DNA of 47,631 nt from the NCBI RefSeq assembly GCF_020103755.1, contig NZ_JAHSQD010000008.1, forward strand, positions 1 to 47,631, read 5' to 3'. Below, piece by piece: positions 23,325 to 31,549 of the stretch. Position numbers and translations under genes: made by a program. The notes under the pieces were generated by a model, which saw only the letters and a program-made list of their open reading frames with translations, was not told the DNA's origin and did not search any database. The stretch's first letter is position 1; the number at the start of each line of letters is the position of its first letter. Origin of the DNA: Streptomyces sp. LS1784. GTDB lineage: Bacteria; Actinomycetota; Actinomycetes; Streptomycetales; Streptomycetaceae.

Positions 23325-25154
23325 GTGCATCTGAAGGACTTCTCCATCAGTGGGTTCCGCTCGCTGACATTGGTTGAGAACATTCCTGTCAGCGCGCCGA
23401 CGATCCTTGCCGGCCACAATGATGGCGGCAAGAGTGCAGTGCTCGCCGCTCTCGACTTTCTCCTCGGCGGGTACCGCCTGACCGAACAGGATCGGACCTA
23501 CGAAACCACACATGGACTCGACGCCTCCGCCGCTACGCCGGCTCGCTGTGCCTTGACATGGGTAGAGGGAAGTTTTGCGCTGGACAGCTCGGAACAGGCG
23601 ATGGGCTTTCCGTCCGAGTTGAGGATTCGCCGCCGCGTCGAGGGCGACGGTGCGCCCGTGCTCGAATACTGGGCCCGGATCCCGGCCGATCCCAGGCTTC
23701 GGGACGTCGGATCCTTGCTCGTCTCAGAGCTGAAAGAGTTGATGGAAACCTTCGGCTTGCACGCTGAAGGCAAGGGTGTGAAGGCCGACCTGCAAGCCGC
23801 ACTGGTCGCACACGCGGACCAGTCGGCCCAGGCCTGGGAGTGGATCGCACTTCCGAATCAACTCGTACGACGGCTTCCGAGACTGCTGCCGTTCAGTGGG
23901 AAGGACGAGAGCCCGGACCGGGCCATTCACACGGCGTTGGACGGAAGCTACCGAACCCATCTCGGCGACGATGGGTTGCAGAAGCGGCTGCGGAAGATCG
24001 AGTCCGAGGTGACAACCTCGGTCAAGGCTGATGCCGCCGATTTGTGTGAGCACATCAAATCGCATTGCCCCGACCTCGTGGACGTCTCAGTGGAGCCGGA
24101 GATCTCGTTCTCTCACGGTTTCAAGCACGCTCATCTGCACATCTCCCGGTCCCGCGGCGAGCGTGTCGACCTTTCCAGGTCCGGGCGCGGAAGCAACCGC
24201 CGGATCGCCCTCGCCGTTTGGGAATGGACGAGCAAGCTTCTGGAAGACCCCCAGCCCAGTGAGGATGACACCCCACCCGTCCAGACGATCGTCGCCTACG
24301 ACGAACCCGATACACATCTGGACTACAGCCACCAGCGGACGGTGATGGACCTTATCCGTCGCCAGTGCGCGACGGACTCGGTCAAGGTCATCGTCGCTAC
24401 CCATTCGATGAACCTCATCGACGGGGTTGACATCGCTGACGTTGTCCACCTGAGACTCGAGGCTGGGCGTACCGTCATGGAACGCCTTGCCGAGGACACG
24501 CACGAAGGCATCGACGTGCACCTCGGGAAGATCGCTTCCGCGCTGGGCTTGCGCAATTCAGTCCTGCTCCACGAGCGTTGCTTCCTCGCCGTGGAGGGCC
24601 CCACTGAACAGCAGGCCATCCCCGTGCTTTTCCGCCTCTCGGAAGGTCTGTCGCTGCAGGCTGCGGGTATTGCCCTGTGGGCCTGCAACAACAACGAGGG
24701 GGCTCTTCATCTCGCCCGGTATCTGGCCAGCCAGCGTCGTACTGTCAGATTGCTCGTTGACGCTGACAGCCGTAACGTCGCCAAGTTCTTCCGGGAGGAC
24801 AAGCTGCGCTGGTACGGTCTCGACCCGGCGACGCAGGTGTCGTTCGTGGGTGAGGCGAAGGGCCTCAACGAACTCGAGGAGATCTTCGAGGACGAGCAGT
24901 GGGCCCGGGTAGCCAACAACAAGTGGCCTCGTCCCGAAGGCCAGCTGCCTTGGGAAGCCGCGGACTTCAAGGCCCATCGTGATGGCAGAAAGTTCAGCAA
25001 GGGCATCTTGGAGATGATCCAGGAGCAAGGAAGTGCAAGTCCTGGCGGGAAGCCTGAAATGGTTTACGAGCTGGCGACATCCTTGCTCTCTCCGTCGGAT
25101 GTGCCGCCGCAGCTCAGGGAGGAGTTTGCGGCTTTGCGGTCGATGGCAGGCTGA
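23325..25154 (+). CDS. OLD-family ATP-dependent endonuclease, 609 aa
   Basis: The ABC-type ATPase half has Walker A AGHNDGGKSAV, a signature-like LSRSGRGSNRRIALAVWEW, Walker B IVAYDEPDTHLD and the switch His in VIVATHSMNL. The C-terminal Toprim nuclease has the glutamate in FLAVEGPTEQQAIP and the DxD in RLLVDADSRN. This is a single-gene (class 1) OLD nuclease; no UvrD-like GajB partner or AriB-like gene is adjacent. OLD proteins act against phages. GTG 23325 is chosen from the start of the conserved HLKDFSISGFRSL; the frame is open to 23052. Its base composition is lower in GC than the mob genes, indicating separately acquired cargo. Confidence 0.9.
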   Translation: MHLKDFSISGFRSLTLVENIPVSAPTILAGHNDGGKSAVLAALDFLLGGYRLTEQDRTYETTHGLDASAATPARCALTWVEGSFALDSSEQAMGFPSELRIRRRVEGDGAPVLEYWARIPADPRLRDVGSLLVSELKELMETFGLHAEGKGVKADLQAALVAHADQSAQAWEWIALPNQLVRRLPRLLPFSGKDESPDRAIHTALDGSYRTHLGDDGLQKRLRKIESEVTTSVKADAADLCEHIKSHCPDLVDVSVEPEISFSHGFKHAHLHISRSRGERVDLSRSGRGSNRRIALAVWEWTSKLLEDPQPSEDDTPPVQTIVAYDEPDTHLDYSHQRTVMDLIRRQCATDSVKVIVATHSMNLIDGVDIADVVHLRLEAGRTVMERLAEDTHEGIDVHLGKIASALGLRNSVLLHERCFLAVEGPTEQQAIPVLFRLSEGLSLQAAGIALWACNNNEGALHLARYLASQRRTVRLLVDADSRNVAKFFREDKLRWYGLDPATQVSFVGEAKGLNELEEIFEDEQWARVANNKWPRPEGQLPWEAADFKAHRDGRKFSKGILEMIQEQGSASPGGKPEMVYELATSLLSPSDVPPQLREEFAALRSMAG

Positions 25155-25363
25155 TCGTTTCCGGACTGCATGGTCTGCTCGAGCTGGGCGACACGTCGGG
25201 CCTTCATCCTTGCTTTGCGCTGTTCGCTGGTCGGGGTGGTCCAGGCATGCCAGCCTGCCTCCTCCACCCATTGCCGTGCATGGGATCGCTCGTTGATGCC
25301 GCACCAACGGCACCCGTTAGGAGCAGGGAAGGTGTCATGCAAGGAGCCTTGCTCGGAAGTCAT
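25064..25363 (-). CDS. small phage/plasmid-type protein with CxxC-H motif, 99 aa
   Basis: ATG 25363 has GAGGAG immediately upstream. The centre reads NGCRWCGINERSHARQWVEE, then GWHAWTTPTSEQRKARMKAR, a pattern I recognise from many short actinophage and plasmid proteins; the CxxC plus His suggests zinc binding. The 3' end overlaps the convergent OLD nuclease gene by 91 bp, so the last 30 residues may not be conserved. Function unknown. Confidence 0.65.
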   Translation of the reverse strand: MTSEQGSLHDTFPAPNGCRWCGINERSHARQWVEEAGWHAWTTPTSEQRKARMKARRVAQLEQTMQSGNDQPAIDRKAANSSLSCGGTSDGESKDVASS

Positions 25364-25746
25364 CTCTCCTCCTCTCTGCCCGTATTCTTTCCTGCACCAC
25401 TGACACTCTGCTGTGTGGGTACCTCGGAGGCCACTGGCCGAACATCCGCGCCTGCCTAGTCGGCCACCGAAGGTTGCCGGTGTCATCGCATAGCGATCAA
25501 GAGCAACGCTTGGCGCTAACGGAGCTCCTCCCGCTGTTGGTGCTGCTCGGCGTGCCGTGGCCTCCGGAGGGACGCCCGTCGACATCGACTGGGAGTGGGC
25601 CGGACGGTGAGAGGACCGCCTCCGAATGGTGGCGGTCCTCTGTACTGCTGCTCGTATGCTCGGTGAGGCGCCAAGCGCTGAATGGGAGCGGCGGTCGAGG
25701 CTGAACGGGCTGGACGAGCACCGGGAGTGGCTGGGTACCTGCCTGG
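25364..25746. other. 383-bp region without supported gene
   Basis: The region lies between two leftward genes. It holds the promoter of the small CxxC-H protein gene (upstream of 25363) and a strong stem-loop at 25610-25641 (separate entry). ORFs read through it on both strands without ribosome sites or coding-like character, so no gene is called. Confidence 0.5.
25610..25641 (-). terminator. stem-loop terminator of the leftward DUF317-type operon
   Basis: AGAGGACCGCC (25610-25620) and GGCGGTCCTCT (25631-25641) form a perfect 11-bp stem with a 10-nt loop. It lies 106 bp beyond the last stop of the long leftward operon. No U-tract follows, which is usual for actinomycete terminators. Confidence 0.65.
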
Positions 25747-26460
25747 TCAATCGGTGGTTTCGTCGTCGGTCGGAGCGTTTTGGAGGTCACGGCGATAGCC
25801 CTGGCCTCGGGGCTTCCAGCTCTGGAACGTGCTCGCCTTCCAGCGGGGGCGGTCAAGAACGCTCGTGTCGTCAGGAGCAGGTAGGGAACCACGCGCGCGT
25901 CGGGCGTGAACGGCGCGAAGGTTGATGCCCAGATGCGCTGCTACCTCGCGGTAGCCCCAGAGCTCTTGTTCCTCGGCTGCCCCTTCTTCGTCGGTCGACT
26001 GGGGGCAGGTGGAGGACGAACCAGATTCGGGGGAGGCCGCTCTCGCTGCGTCTGAATGGGAAGGGCATGCGACCGCGGGTGGTGAGGAGACCGCGACGCG
26101 GAGCGCGGCGGTGGCGACGGCGAGGGCGGAGCACAGCGCCGTGACCTCCCGCAGGGTGGGGCGGACGAGGCGGGGCCAGTCGTCGGTGGCGGCGGTCCAA
26201 GTGGCCAGGTGCACCTCAGTGGTTGCGAGGCCGAGGTGGGCGGTGACGTCCCAGCCGGCTCCGATGGCTGGTTCCCACCGGAGTCGGATGCGGCTGAGCG
26301 GCAGCCGGGGTGCGGGGTCGGGGATCCAGGAGACCTTGATCGGCTGGTCGGGCGAGGCGGGGATGCTGTGGACGAGGGCTCCGCTCGTCCGCGGCGGTAT
26401 GGGCCGCAGGGCGAGGTTGTCGAGCGGTTGGGCGAGGCCCGGGTGATCGGGGGTGGGGAT
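25747..26460 (-). CDS. HTH-domain protein with possible ATC start, 237 aa
   Basis: The C-terminal part has an excisionase/MerR-like HTH: LWGYREVAAHLGINLRAVHA, then RARGSLPAPD and RPRWKASTFQSW (about residues 170-220). The N-terminal 120 residues (IKVSWIPDPAPRLPLSRIRL, WDVTAHLGLATTEVHLATW) look coding, but no ATG, GTG or TTG precedes the GTG at 26214. An AAGGAG lies six bases before ATC at 26460, exactly where a start should be. Either ATC initiates, the start codon mutated, or translation begins at 26214 giving a 155-aa protein. It is the last gene of the operon. Confidence 0.6.
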   Translation of the reverse strand: MPTPDHPGLAQPLDNLALRPIPPRTSGALVHSIPASPDQPIKVSWIPDPAPRLPLSRIRLRWEPAIGAGWDVTAHLGLATTEVHLATWTAATDDWPRLVRPTLREVTALCSALAVATAALRVAVSSPPAVACPSHSDAARAASPESGSSSTCPQSTDEEGAAEEQELWGYREVAAHLGINLRAVHARRARGSLPAPDDTSVLDRPRWKASTFQSWKPRGQGYRRDLQNAPTDDETTD

Positions 26461-26484
26461 GCGGTTCTCCTTCGGTCGGGTGAT

Positions 26485-26697
26485 TCAGGCCCAGGCCAGT
26501 TCTTCGCGGACGGCGGTGGGCAGGTAGCCCTCCTGGCCGTCCTCAGGCAGGTAGACGACGTTGTTGTGGACGACGAGGTTTGCAGCCGGCAGGTGCGAGA
26601 ACGGCCAGTCCGGGTTCACTGCGAGCCGGACGGTCAGGCCCGGGTCGAGGTCCTGGAGCTGGGCGATCAGGTGGGCGACGGTCAGGTTCTGGGGCAC
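26485..26697 (-). CDS. hypothetical protein, 70 aa
   Basis: GTG 26697 follows GAGGAAACGCCC. The small protein has VAHLIAQLQDLDPGLTVRLA and VVHNNVVYLPEDGQEGYLP; the pattern resembles short plasmid-borne actinomycete proteins with an N-terminal helix and a beta sheet. It overlaps the upstream ORF (ending 26682) by 16 bp, indicating coupling. Function unknown. Confidence 0.65.
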   Translation of the reverse strand: MPQNLTVAHLIAQLQDLDPGLTVRLAVNPDWPFSHLPAANLVVHNNVVYLPEDGQEGYLPTAVREELAWA

Positions 26698-27092
26698 GGG
26701 CGTTTCCTCGGGCTGATGGTGGGCGGGGTGTTCGGGCGGATGAGGACGAGGCCGTCGGCGGGCCACGGGTCGCAGGTGTCCCATGGCTGGCCGGTCGTGA
26801 GGACGACGGCGCCGTCCGGGCCTTGAGCATCGGGGAGGCAGCAGACGCCGCAGCCGCAGTCCGGGTTGTAGAGCCCGGGGCGGGCCGAGTAGGGGCCGGA
26901 GGCGAAGTAGTCGGTGCACCGGAAGCGGCCGGGACCGGCGGGTTGGAAGGCGGAGACGATCAGGTCGCCGGGGAGGACCTGGTCGGCGCGTACGATCCGC
27001 AGATGGGGGCTGGCGAGGATGCGGCGGCTCGCGCGGTGCTCGGTGGTGGCGGTGACGACGACCGGGTGGAAGTCGACGTGATGGGTATTCGT
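26682..27092 (-). CDS. hypothetical protein with apparent ACG start, 136 aa
   Basis: This reading frame has no ATG, GTG or TTG, so automatic callers miss it. GAAGGAG with 5-nt spacing precedes ACG at 27092, followed by NTHHVDFHPVVVTATTEH and DQVLPGDLIVSAFQPAGPG. The middle has a Cys-rich stretch (NPDCGCGVCCLP) and the end WPADGLVLIRPNTPP. The coding bias, ribosome site and overlap with the next gene support translation. Either ACG is used at low efficiency or the start codon was lost and the gene is dying. Confidence 0.5.
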   Translation of the reverse strand, partial: TNTHHVDFHPVVVTATTEHRASRRILASPHLRIVRADQVLPGDLIVSAFQPAGPGRFRCTDYFASGPYSARPGLYNPDCGCGVCCLPDAQGPDGAVVLTTGQPWDTCDPWPADGLVLIRPNTPPTISPRKRPCPRT

Positions 27093-27116
27093 GCTGTCTC
27101 CTTCGGGGGCGGGTGA

Positions 27117-27290
27117 TCAGTCGGCGAGGCGGTAGGGCCGCAGAGCCGGCGGCTCGCCCTCGGCTTCGAGCACCACCAGGCCATCGGTGGCCAGGCGGCC
27201 GAGCGCGATGGCGACCGACCCGGCCGGGACGGATACGGCGTCAGGAACGCTGGCGGGGAAGGAGCCGGGCTTCGCCTCCGTGGGATTCGA
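27117..27290 (-). pseudogene. short open frame without a standard start
   Basis: Between the overlapping neighbours an open frame of 57 codons ends at 27117 with the protein-like sequence SVAIALGRLATDGLVVLEAE, then PPALRPYRLAD. It contains no ATG or TTG, and its only GTGs are mid-ORF in this peptide. The 5' part overlaps the end of the upstream gene. It resembles the end of a winged-helix-type domain and may be a degraded gene or use a non-standard start. Confidence 0.3.
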
Positions 27291-27585
27291 TCAGGTCCCG
27301 GACCAGGGCGACGGGGACGTGCAGGTACACGGACTCGGTGGGGTCGTCTTCGTCGGCGGCGGGTTCGAGGTAGGACCGCCAGCGGCTCCAGGGCTCGGGC
27401 CGCCGAGTGGGGAAGCCGACTTCGAGCGTCCGGGCGGGCAGCAGGTACGTCTCGGCGGGGTCAGGGGCGAGCACCGAGAGGCAGAAGCCGTCGGCACAGG
27501 CGATGCGTAGGTCGTCGAGGGCGAGCCCGAGGCCGGTGCGGGGTGTGCCGTGGGCGACGATGTGGTCCAGTCGGGGTGTGGTCAA
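27241..27585 (-). CDS. hypothetical protein, TTG start, 114 aa
   Basis: TTG 27585 follows CGGAGCACTAC with normal spacing, and TTPRLDHIVAHGTPRT begins the conserved-looking sequence. The centre has ALDDLRIACADGFCLSVLAP and LPARTLEVGFPTRRPEPW; the end ESVYLHVPVALVRDLIESHG. No family is recognised. It is plasmid-type and part of the leftward operon. Confidence 0.65.
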   Translation of the reverse strand: MTTPRLDHIVAHGTPRTGLGLALDDLRIACADGFCLSVLAPDPAETYLLPARTLEVGFPTRRPEPWSRWRSYLEPAADEDDPTESVYLHVPVALVRDLIESHGGEARLLPRQRS

Positions 27586-27611
27586 GTAGTGCTCCGATCG
27601 GGGGTGTTGGT

Positions 27612-27959
27612 CTATCGGGACGGGTTGGCGGCGAGCGCGGCGAGGGACCCGGCGACGGCTTCGGAAGGCGTGTGGGTGCCGAACTCCTGGCTCCAGGCGG
27701 CGGCATCGGCGGGCCGGACGTGGACGCGCCAGACGATGCCGCGCTGCCACGCGCCCGGGTCCTCGGGCAGCCAGCCGACGTAGACCCGTCCGTCCGGGCT
27801 GGTGCAGTGGAGGTTGGCCTCGGGGGTGTCCACGATGGTCCAGCCGAGGCCGTCGAGCAGGGAGAGCACCGGCTCCGCACCGTGGTCGGGGGAGAGCCGG
27901 CCGCGCTCCTGGACGGCGGGGCGGACAGGGGCGGGCAGGAGGTTGGTGGACGTGCTCAT
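27612..27959 (-). CDS. DUF317 domain protein, 115 aa
   Basis: ATG 27959 is preferred to upstream starts because MSTSTNLLPAPVRP begins the compact protein. One DUF317 unit is visible: EPVLSLLDGLGWTIVDTPEA, LHCTSPDGRVYVGWLPED, then WQRGIVWRVHVRPADAAAW and a helix. DUF317 proteins are Streptomyces-specific and common on plasmids; function is unknown. It is shorter than the usual two-domain form. Confidence 0.75.
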   Translation of the reverse strand: MSTSTNLLPAPVRPAVQERGRLSPDHGAEPVLSLLDGLGWTIVDTPEANLHCTSPDGRVYVGWLPEDPGAWQRGIVWRVHVRPADAAAWSQEFGTHTPSEAVAGSLAALAANPSR

Positions 27960-28006
27960 GGAGCCGGGTCCCTTCGTTGACCTGCGGTTTCGGCGACATG
28001 AGTACG

Positions 28007-28035
28007 TTGACATGCGATGTACCGAAGCTCGTAGT
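28007..28035 (+). promoter_or_regulatory. candidate rightward promoter
   Basis: TTGACA (28007-28012) and CGTAGT (28030-28035) are separated by 17 bp in the gap between divergent genes at 27959 and 28178. The -35 is perfect and the -10 only fair. It could drive the small rightward gene at 28178. Confidence 0.35.
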
Positions 28036-28177
28036 CGTTTCCGGCGACGACCGGTCTGCCGTGGGCGAACCGGCCCGGGAATGGATCGGCGGGGCCCGGT
28101 GCTGAAGAGGGGTTACGGCGAGACGCCGTACGCAGGTCTGAAGGGGGACGGCGTTGGAGCCGAGCAGAGGCCGAGAC

Positions 28178-28417
28178 ATGGCGGCGCTGGAGCGCAAGAG
28201 CCGCAGCGCGGGCCGGGCGTGGACGAGGGGCGACATCGCCATGATCGCCGACGGCCAGTGGGCCGTGAACACGGCGAGTCGTGCCGAGCGGGCGCAGGCC
28301 GAGGTGGTCGAGGCCAGGCTGGTGGACGGCCGGCGCGTGGAGCTGACGCTGGAGGAGCTGGCCCGCGTGGTGGGCGCCGCCGACCCTGGCGCCCACCACG
28401 ACCAGGACGTGAACTGA
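28178..28417 (+). CDS. hypothetical protein, 79 aa
   Basis: This is the only rightward gene inside the leftward block. ATG 28178 (MAALERKSRSAGRAW) is preferred; a TTG at 28154 would add eight residues. The body, WTRGDIAMIADGQWAVNTAS then RLVDGRRVELTLEELARVVG, looks folded and basic-to-acidic. No family is recognised. The antisense frame is open but has no ribosome site. Confidence 0.55.
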   Translation: MAALERKSRSAGRAWTRGDIAMIADGQWAVNTASRAERAQAEVVEARLVDGRRVELTLEELARVVGAADPGAHHDQDVN

Positions 28418-28424
28418 CCGTCCG

Positions 28425-28910
28425 CTACCGCCGGTTCGCGGCCGAGGCAGCTGGAGCGGCTGCGGTCGGCGGGGCGGGCCGTTCCGCGGGAAGACTCACC
28501 GGACGCGGAGCGTGCGTGCTGCGCGCGGTGGCTGCCTTCACGCGCTCGGTGCCGGGACCGTTCTGAGTTTGCAGGGCGAGTTCGCGGGCGTCGACGACGT
28601 GGCGGATCGCCTGCAAGGCGGTGTTGCTCTCGGCATGGGCGGTCCGCAGGGCGCTCGCCGATTCCGTGATCCGGTCGAGGTCGTAGAAGGCGGGGACGTG
28701 ACCGGGACGGGTGAGGGCGTGCAGCCGTTCTTGGTGCACGGCAACGGAGTTGGAGACCACCGTGAGGTAGCCGCGGCTGTGCATGGCCGCGCGCAGCAGG
28801 GGATCCTCGACGGGGTGGCGGGTCGCGGCCTTCTCCAGTTCGGTGATCGGCCGGCCCCAGGCCTTCTCGATCATCGCGTCGGCGTGCTCCAGGGCGGTGG
28901 CGTCGGGCAC
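28425..28910 (-). CDS. hypothetical protein, 161 aa
   Basis: GTG 28910 follows AAAGGAACCCC. The protein is mostly helical: LEHADAMIEKAWGRPITELE, LLRAAMHSRGYLTVVSNSV, RITESASALRTAHAESNTAL, with a disordered Pro/Ala C-terminus. It belongs to plasmid-type genes next to DUF317 proteins. Function unknown. Confidence 0.65.
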   Translation of the reverse strand: MPDATALEHADAMIEKAWGRPITELEKAATRHPVEDPLLRAAMHSRGYLTVVSNSVAVHQERLHALTRPGHVPAFYDLDRITESASALRTAHAESNTALQAIRHVVDARELALQTQNGPGTERVKAATARSTHAPRPVSLPAERPAPPTAAAPAASAANRR

Positions 28911-28934
28911 GGGGTTCCTTTGAGGCGCGGGTGG

Positions 28935-29783
28935 TCAGCGGGAGCGTCCGGCAGAGGCGGCCGGGAGCGCCGGAGGGCGGGTGGTGGTGCTGTAGGCGAG
29001 CGCGGAGGGCGCGGTGCGGGGAACGGAGAGCGAGCGGGAGGTGGCCGCGCGGACGCGCGCGACCTCCAGGGGGCTGGGCGCCGTCGGGGTCGCGGTGGCG
29101 ACGGCGGGCAGGTGCTCCAGGTCGACGCGCCGCATGTACCGGTTGACCGGTGTCCGGTCGGTGACGGCGGTGGTGAGGGTCTGGAGCAGGTGCTCGGGCA
29201 GGCGTGAGGAGGCGGTGGCGTACCAGATGCCTCGGGGCGGGCCGACCTCGAACAGCCAGCGCTCGGTGTCGCCGGCCATCTCGGCTTCGTGCCGCAGCGG
29301 GTTGTCCCGTCGGTGGAGCTGGATGAGGCGGTCGGGCGACTGGTAGCTCAGGAACGGCGTGGCGGGGTCCAGGCGCCAGCCGTCGGCCAGGAGCCGGAGG
29401 GCGGTGTCGGCTCCGGAGGTTCGGCCGCCGCCTCCCAGGTAGGCCTCGGGACCGTGTGCGTAGGCGTCGGCGAGCGCGGCGGTGAAGTCCTCGACGACCT
29501 CGGGCGGGGTGCGGTCGTCGAAGGTGACCAGCCACTGCGGCGGGGCGAAGGCGTCCGGCCCCGCGCTGATCTTCCACAGCGTCGAGTCCTCGCCCTCGGG
29601 CAGGTACGCCAGGCGGGCCCGCAGGTCCGGCGAGGTGACGAAGATGTTCGCCAGCTCGTCCCTGCTGAGGGCCCAGCCGGCGTCCAGGATGCGCTGGATG
29701 GCCGGGGAGCCGTTGGCGTCCCCGTTGGCGAGGTAGCGGGGGGTGATCCGGTACTCGCGGGGCTTCTCGGGGGTGTACGGCAT
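28935..29783 (-). CDS. two-domain DUF317 protein, 282 aa
   Basis: ATG 29783 begins MPYTPEKPREYRITPRYLAN. Two DUF317 units are visible: GSPAIQRILDAGWALSRDEL with APPQWLVTFDDRTPPEVVED, and then LRLLADGWRLDPATPFLSYQ with WLFEVGPPRGIWYATASSRL. The C-terminus is a Pro/Ala/Arg-rich tail. No strong ribosome site precedes the start, so coupling to the upstream gene is likely. Function of the family is unknown; Streptomyces plasmids often carry several copies. Confidence 0.8.
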   Translation of the reverse strand: MPYTPEKPREYRITPRYLANGDANGSPAIQRILDAGWALSRDELANIFVTSPDLRARLAYLPEGEDSTLWKISAGPDAFAPPQWLVTFDDRTPPEVVEDFTAALADAYAHGPEAYLGGGGRTSGADTALRLLADGWRLDPATPFLSYQSPDRLIQLHRRDNPLRHEAEMAGDTERWLFEVGPPRGIWYATASSRLPEHLLQTLTTAVTDRTPVNRYMRRVDLEHLPAVATATPTAPSPLEVARVRAATSRSLSVPRTAPSALAYSTTTRPPALPAASAGRSR

Positions 29784-29797
29784 CGGATTGTCCAGGG

Positions 29798-30595
29798 TCA
29801 GCGGCGGCGCGCCGCAGCGGGCGCGGGCCGGGCGGCGGACGGGGTGGCGGGTGCGGTCGGCCGACTGCGGGGTGCCGGGCGGGCGTCGGCGGCTTCGGAG
29901 GGCGTCCGGGCGGTGAGGTGAGGGAGGTGGTGGGCGGGGATGTCGCAGCGGCGCCGTTTCACGGGCGCGGGCGAGCTGAAGAGGAGGGTGGCGCGGACGA
30001 GGGGGTAGAAGGGCACGCCGGTGGTGAAGTCCGCACGCCAGGAGGGGTTTCGCAGGTTTCCGGCGAGCATGCTCCAGGCCGGCGGGGTCCGGCCGGCGGC
30101 CTCGGCGTCGGGCGGCTAGTGGCCGATGCGGTGCCGGTAGACGGCGGTGAGGTCGGAGGCGACCTGGTCGTGGAAGCCCGGGGTGCTCTGGTCGGGCCGC
30201 CAGCCGCGGTCGGCGAGGACGGAGGCGGGGGTGGCCGGGAGGTGGTGGGGGCCTCCGCGCAGGTAGTCGCGGTGCCCGCTGCGTAGGCCGTGGACGAGGG
30301 TGGTCGTGAAGGCGGCGGTGATCTCGGCGGGCGTGCCGGGCGCGAACGACGCACGCCACAGTGGGGCGGAGCCGGGCGAGCGGTAGCCGTGGACGGTCCA
30401 GGCGCCAGGGTGGCCGGTCGCGGGTTCACCGGTGATGACGGCGGTTCGGCAGGGGCTGGTGAAGCGGAGTACTCCGTCGGGTGAGCGGTCTCGGCTCCAG
30501 CCGGGGGCGGTGTCGAGTGCGTCGGTGATGAGCCGTTGGTCGCCGGGGCCGGCGAGACGGAGCGGGTGGACGAGCAAGGGGGAGGTGGAGAGCAC
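29798..30595 (-). pseudogene. DUF317 gene interrupted by in-frame TAG
   Basis: The upstream half (GTG 30595) encodes LSTSPLLVHPLRLAGPGDQR, GVLRFTSPCRTAVITGEPAT and PLWRASFAPGTPAEITAAFT, a DUF317 unit ending VYRHRIGH then TAG at 30116-30118. Without any frame change, the second unit follows: PPDAEAAGRTPPAWSMLAGN, SWRADFTTGVPFYPLVRATL. Two-domain DUF317 proteins have just this order, so the TAG is a nonsense mutation or a read-through site. A truncated 159-aa protein may still be made; the C-terminal part could start at ATG 30070. Confidence 0.65.
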
Positions 30596-30721
30596 CGGGA
30601 GGAGATCCTGAACGAGGTGGGGAACGGGCCCGCACGCCGGCAGTGGCGGGGCCGGGGCGGCGGTGTGCGGACGCGGGGGAGCCGGAGATGGGAAGGGTTC
30701 TGGACTGGGTGTTCACGGCGG

Positions 30722-31549
30722 TCACCGCCCGCGGGAGGGGTGGGAGGCCGCCGTCACTGCTGCGGGGACGCGCGGCTGCGGGGCCGGGGTGTGGCTGAAC
30801 AGGCCCGCGGGGGCGGGGCTTCGCCGCAGTGCCGCCGCGGTTCGCACTGTGTCCGCTCCGGTGACCAGGGTGCGGGTGGCAGCCGGCATCCGAACGGCCT
30901 GGGCGGCCGAGTGCCAGTTGTCCCACTGCTGCACGGCGGTGTACACGGGCGCGAGGGCGCGCCCGGCGTCGGTCAGGATGTAGGGGGCGCCGTGCCGGGA
31001 GCCGGTGCGGGAGACCAGGCCGTCGGCCTGCATGCGGTTGAGCCGGGTGGCGATGAGCTGCTCGGAGACGCCGACGCGCTCCCCAAGGTGGCCCACCCGC
31101 ATGCTCCCGTGTTCCGAGAGCAGCCGGACCACCTCGGTGGTGTCCATCAGCTGCAGACGGCGCAGGGCGTCCTCGATCCGGTCGGAGCGGCCCTGCGGTG
31201 GGCGGTCGAGGTGCTCGGAGGACCACTGGGCCACCGCGCGGTAGAGCGGGCCGAGCGTTCGCGCGCCGGCGCTGAGCCGGTACGGCGCCCAGCGGTCGAA
31301 GGTGGTGTCGCGGTTCACCAGCCCGGCGTCCGCCATGGCGGCGAGGCGCTTGCTCACGTACGGCTGGTTGATCGCCGGATGGCGGTGGGCGACGTCGCGC
31401 ACGCGCAGCTCCGGGCCGTACTTGGCGATCGTGTGGACGAAGTGCGTGGTCCACTTCGGGGCCAGATGGCGCAGGACGTTCTCCACGCGTGCCGCGTCGG
31501 CGGTGGTCATGGCAGGGGCCGGCTTCGCCAGCTGGTCGTGCGGGTTCAC
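30722..31549 (-). CDS. tandem HxlR-like winged-helix regulator, 275 aa
   Basis: GTG 31549 overlaps the preceding stop by 4 bp; an ATG at about 31510 (MTTADAARVE) is an alternative. Two HxlR-type winged helices occur in one chain: LRHLAPKWTTHFVHTIAKYG, QPYVSKRLAAMADAGLVNRD, APYRLSAGARTLGPLYRAVA; and LRRLQLMDTTEVVRLLSEHG, SEQLIATRLNRMQADGLVSR, APYILTDAGRALAPVYTAVQ. HxlR regulators normally act as dimers; here both halves are covalently linked. It probably regulates the operon. The Pro/Ala-rich tail is disordered. Confidence 0.75.
   Translation of the reverse strand: MNPHDQLAKPAPAMTTADAARVENVLRHLAPKWTTHFVHTIAKYGPELRVRDVAHRHPAINQPYVSKRLAAMADAGLVNRDTTFDRWAPYRLSAGARTLGPLYRAVAQWSSEHLDRPPQGRSDRIEDALRRLQLMDTTEVVRLLSEHGSMRVGHLGERVGVSEQLIATRLNRMQADGLVSRTGSRHGAPYILTDAGRALAPVYTAVQQWDNWHSAAQAVRMPAATRTLVTGADTVRTAAALRRSPAPAGLFSHTPAPQPRVPAAVTAASHPSRGR

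Noticed and set aside
25626..25925. 99-codon rightward ORF near the operon terminator
   Set aside because: It crosses the terminator hairpin and runs antisense to the HTH gene at 25747, whose coding pattern is better.
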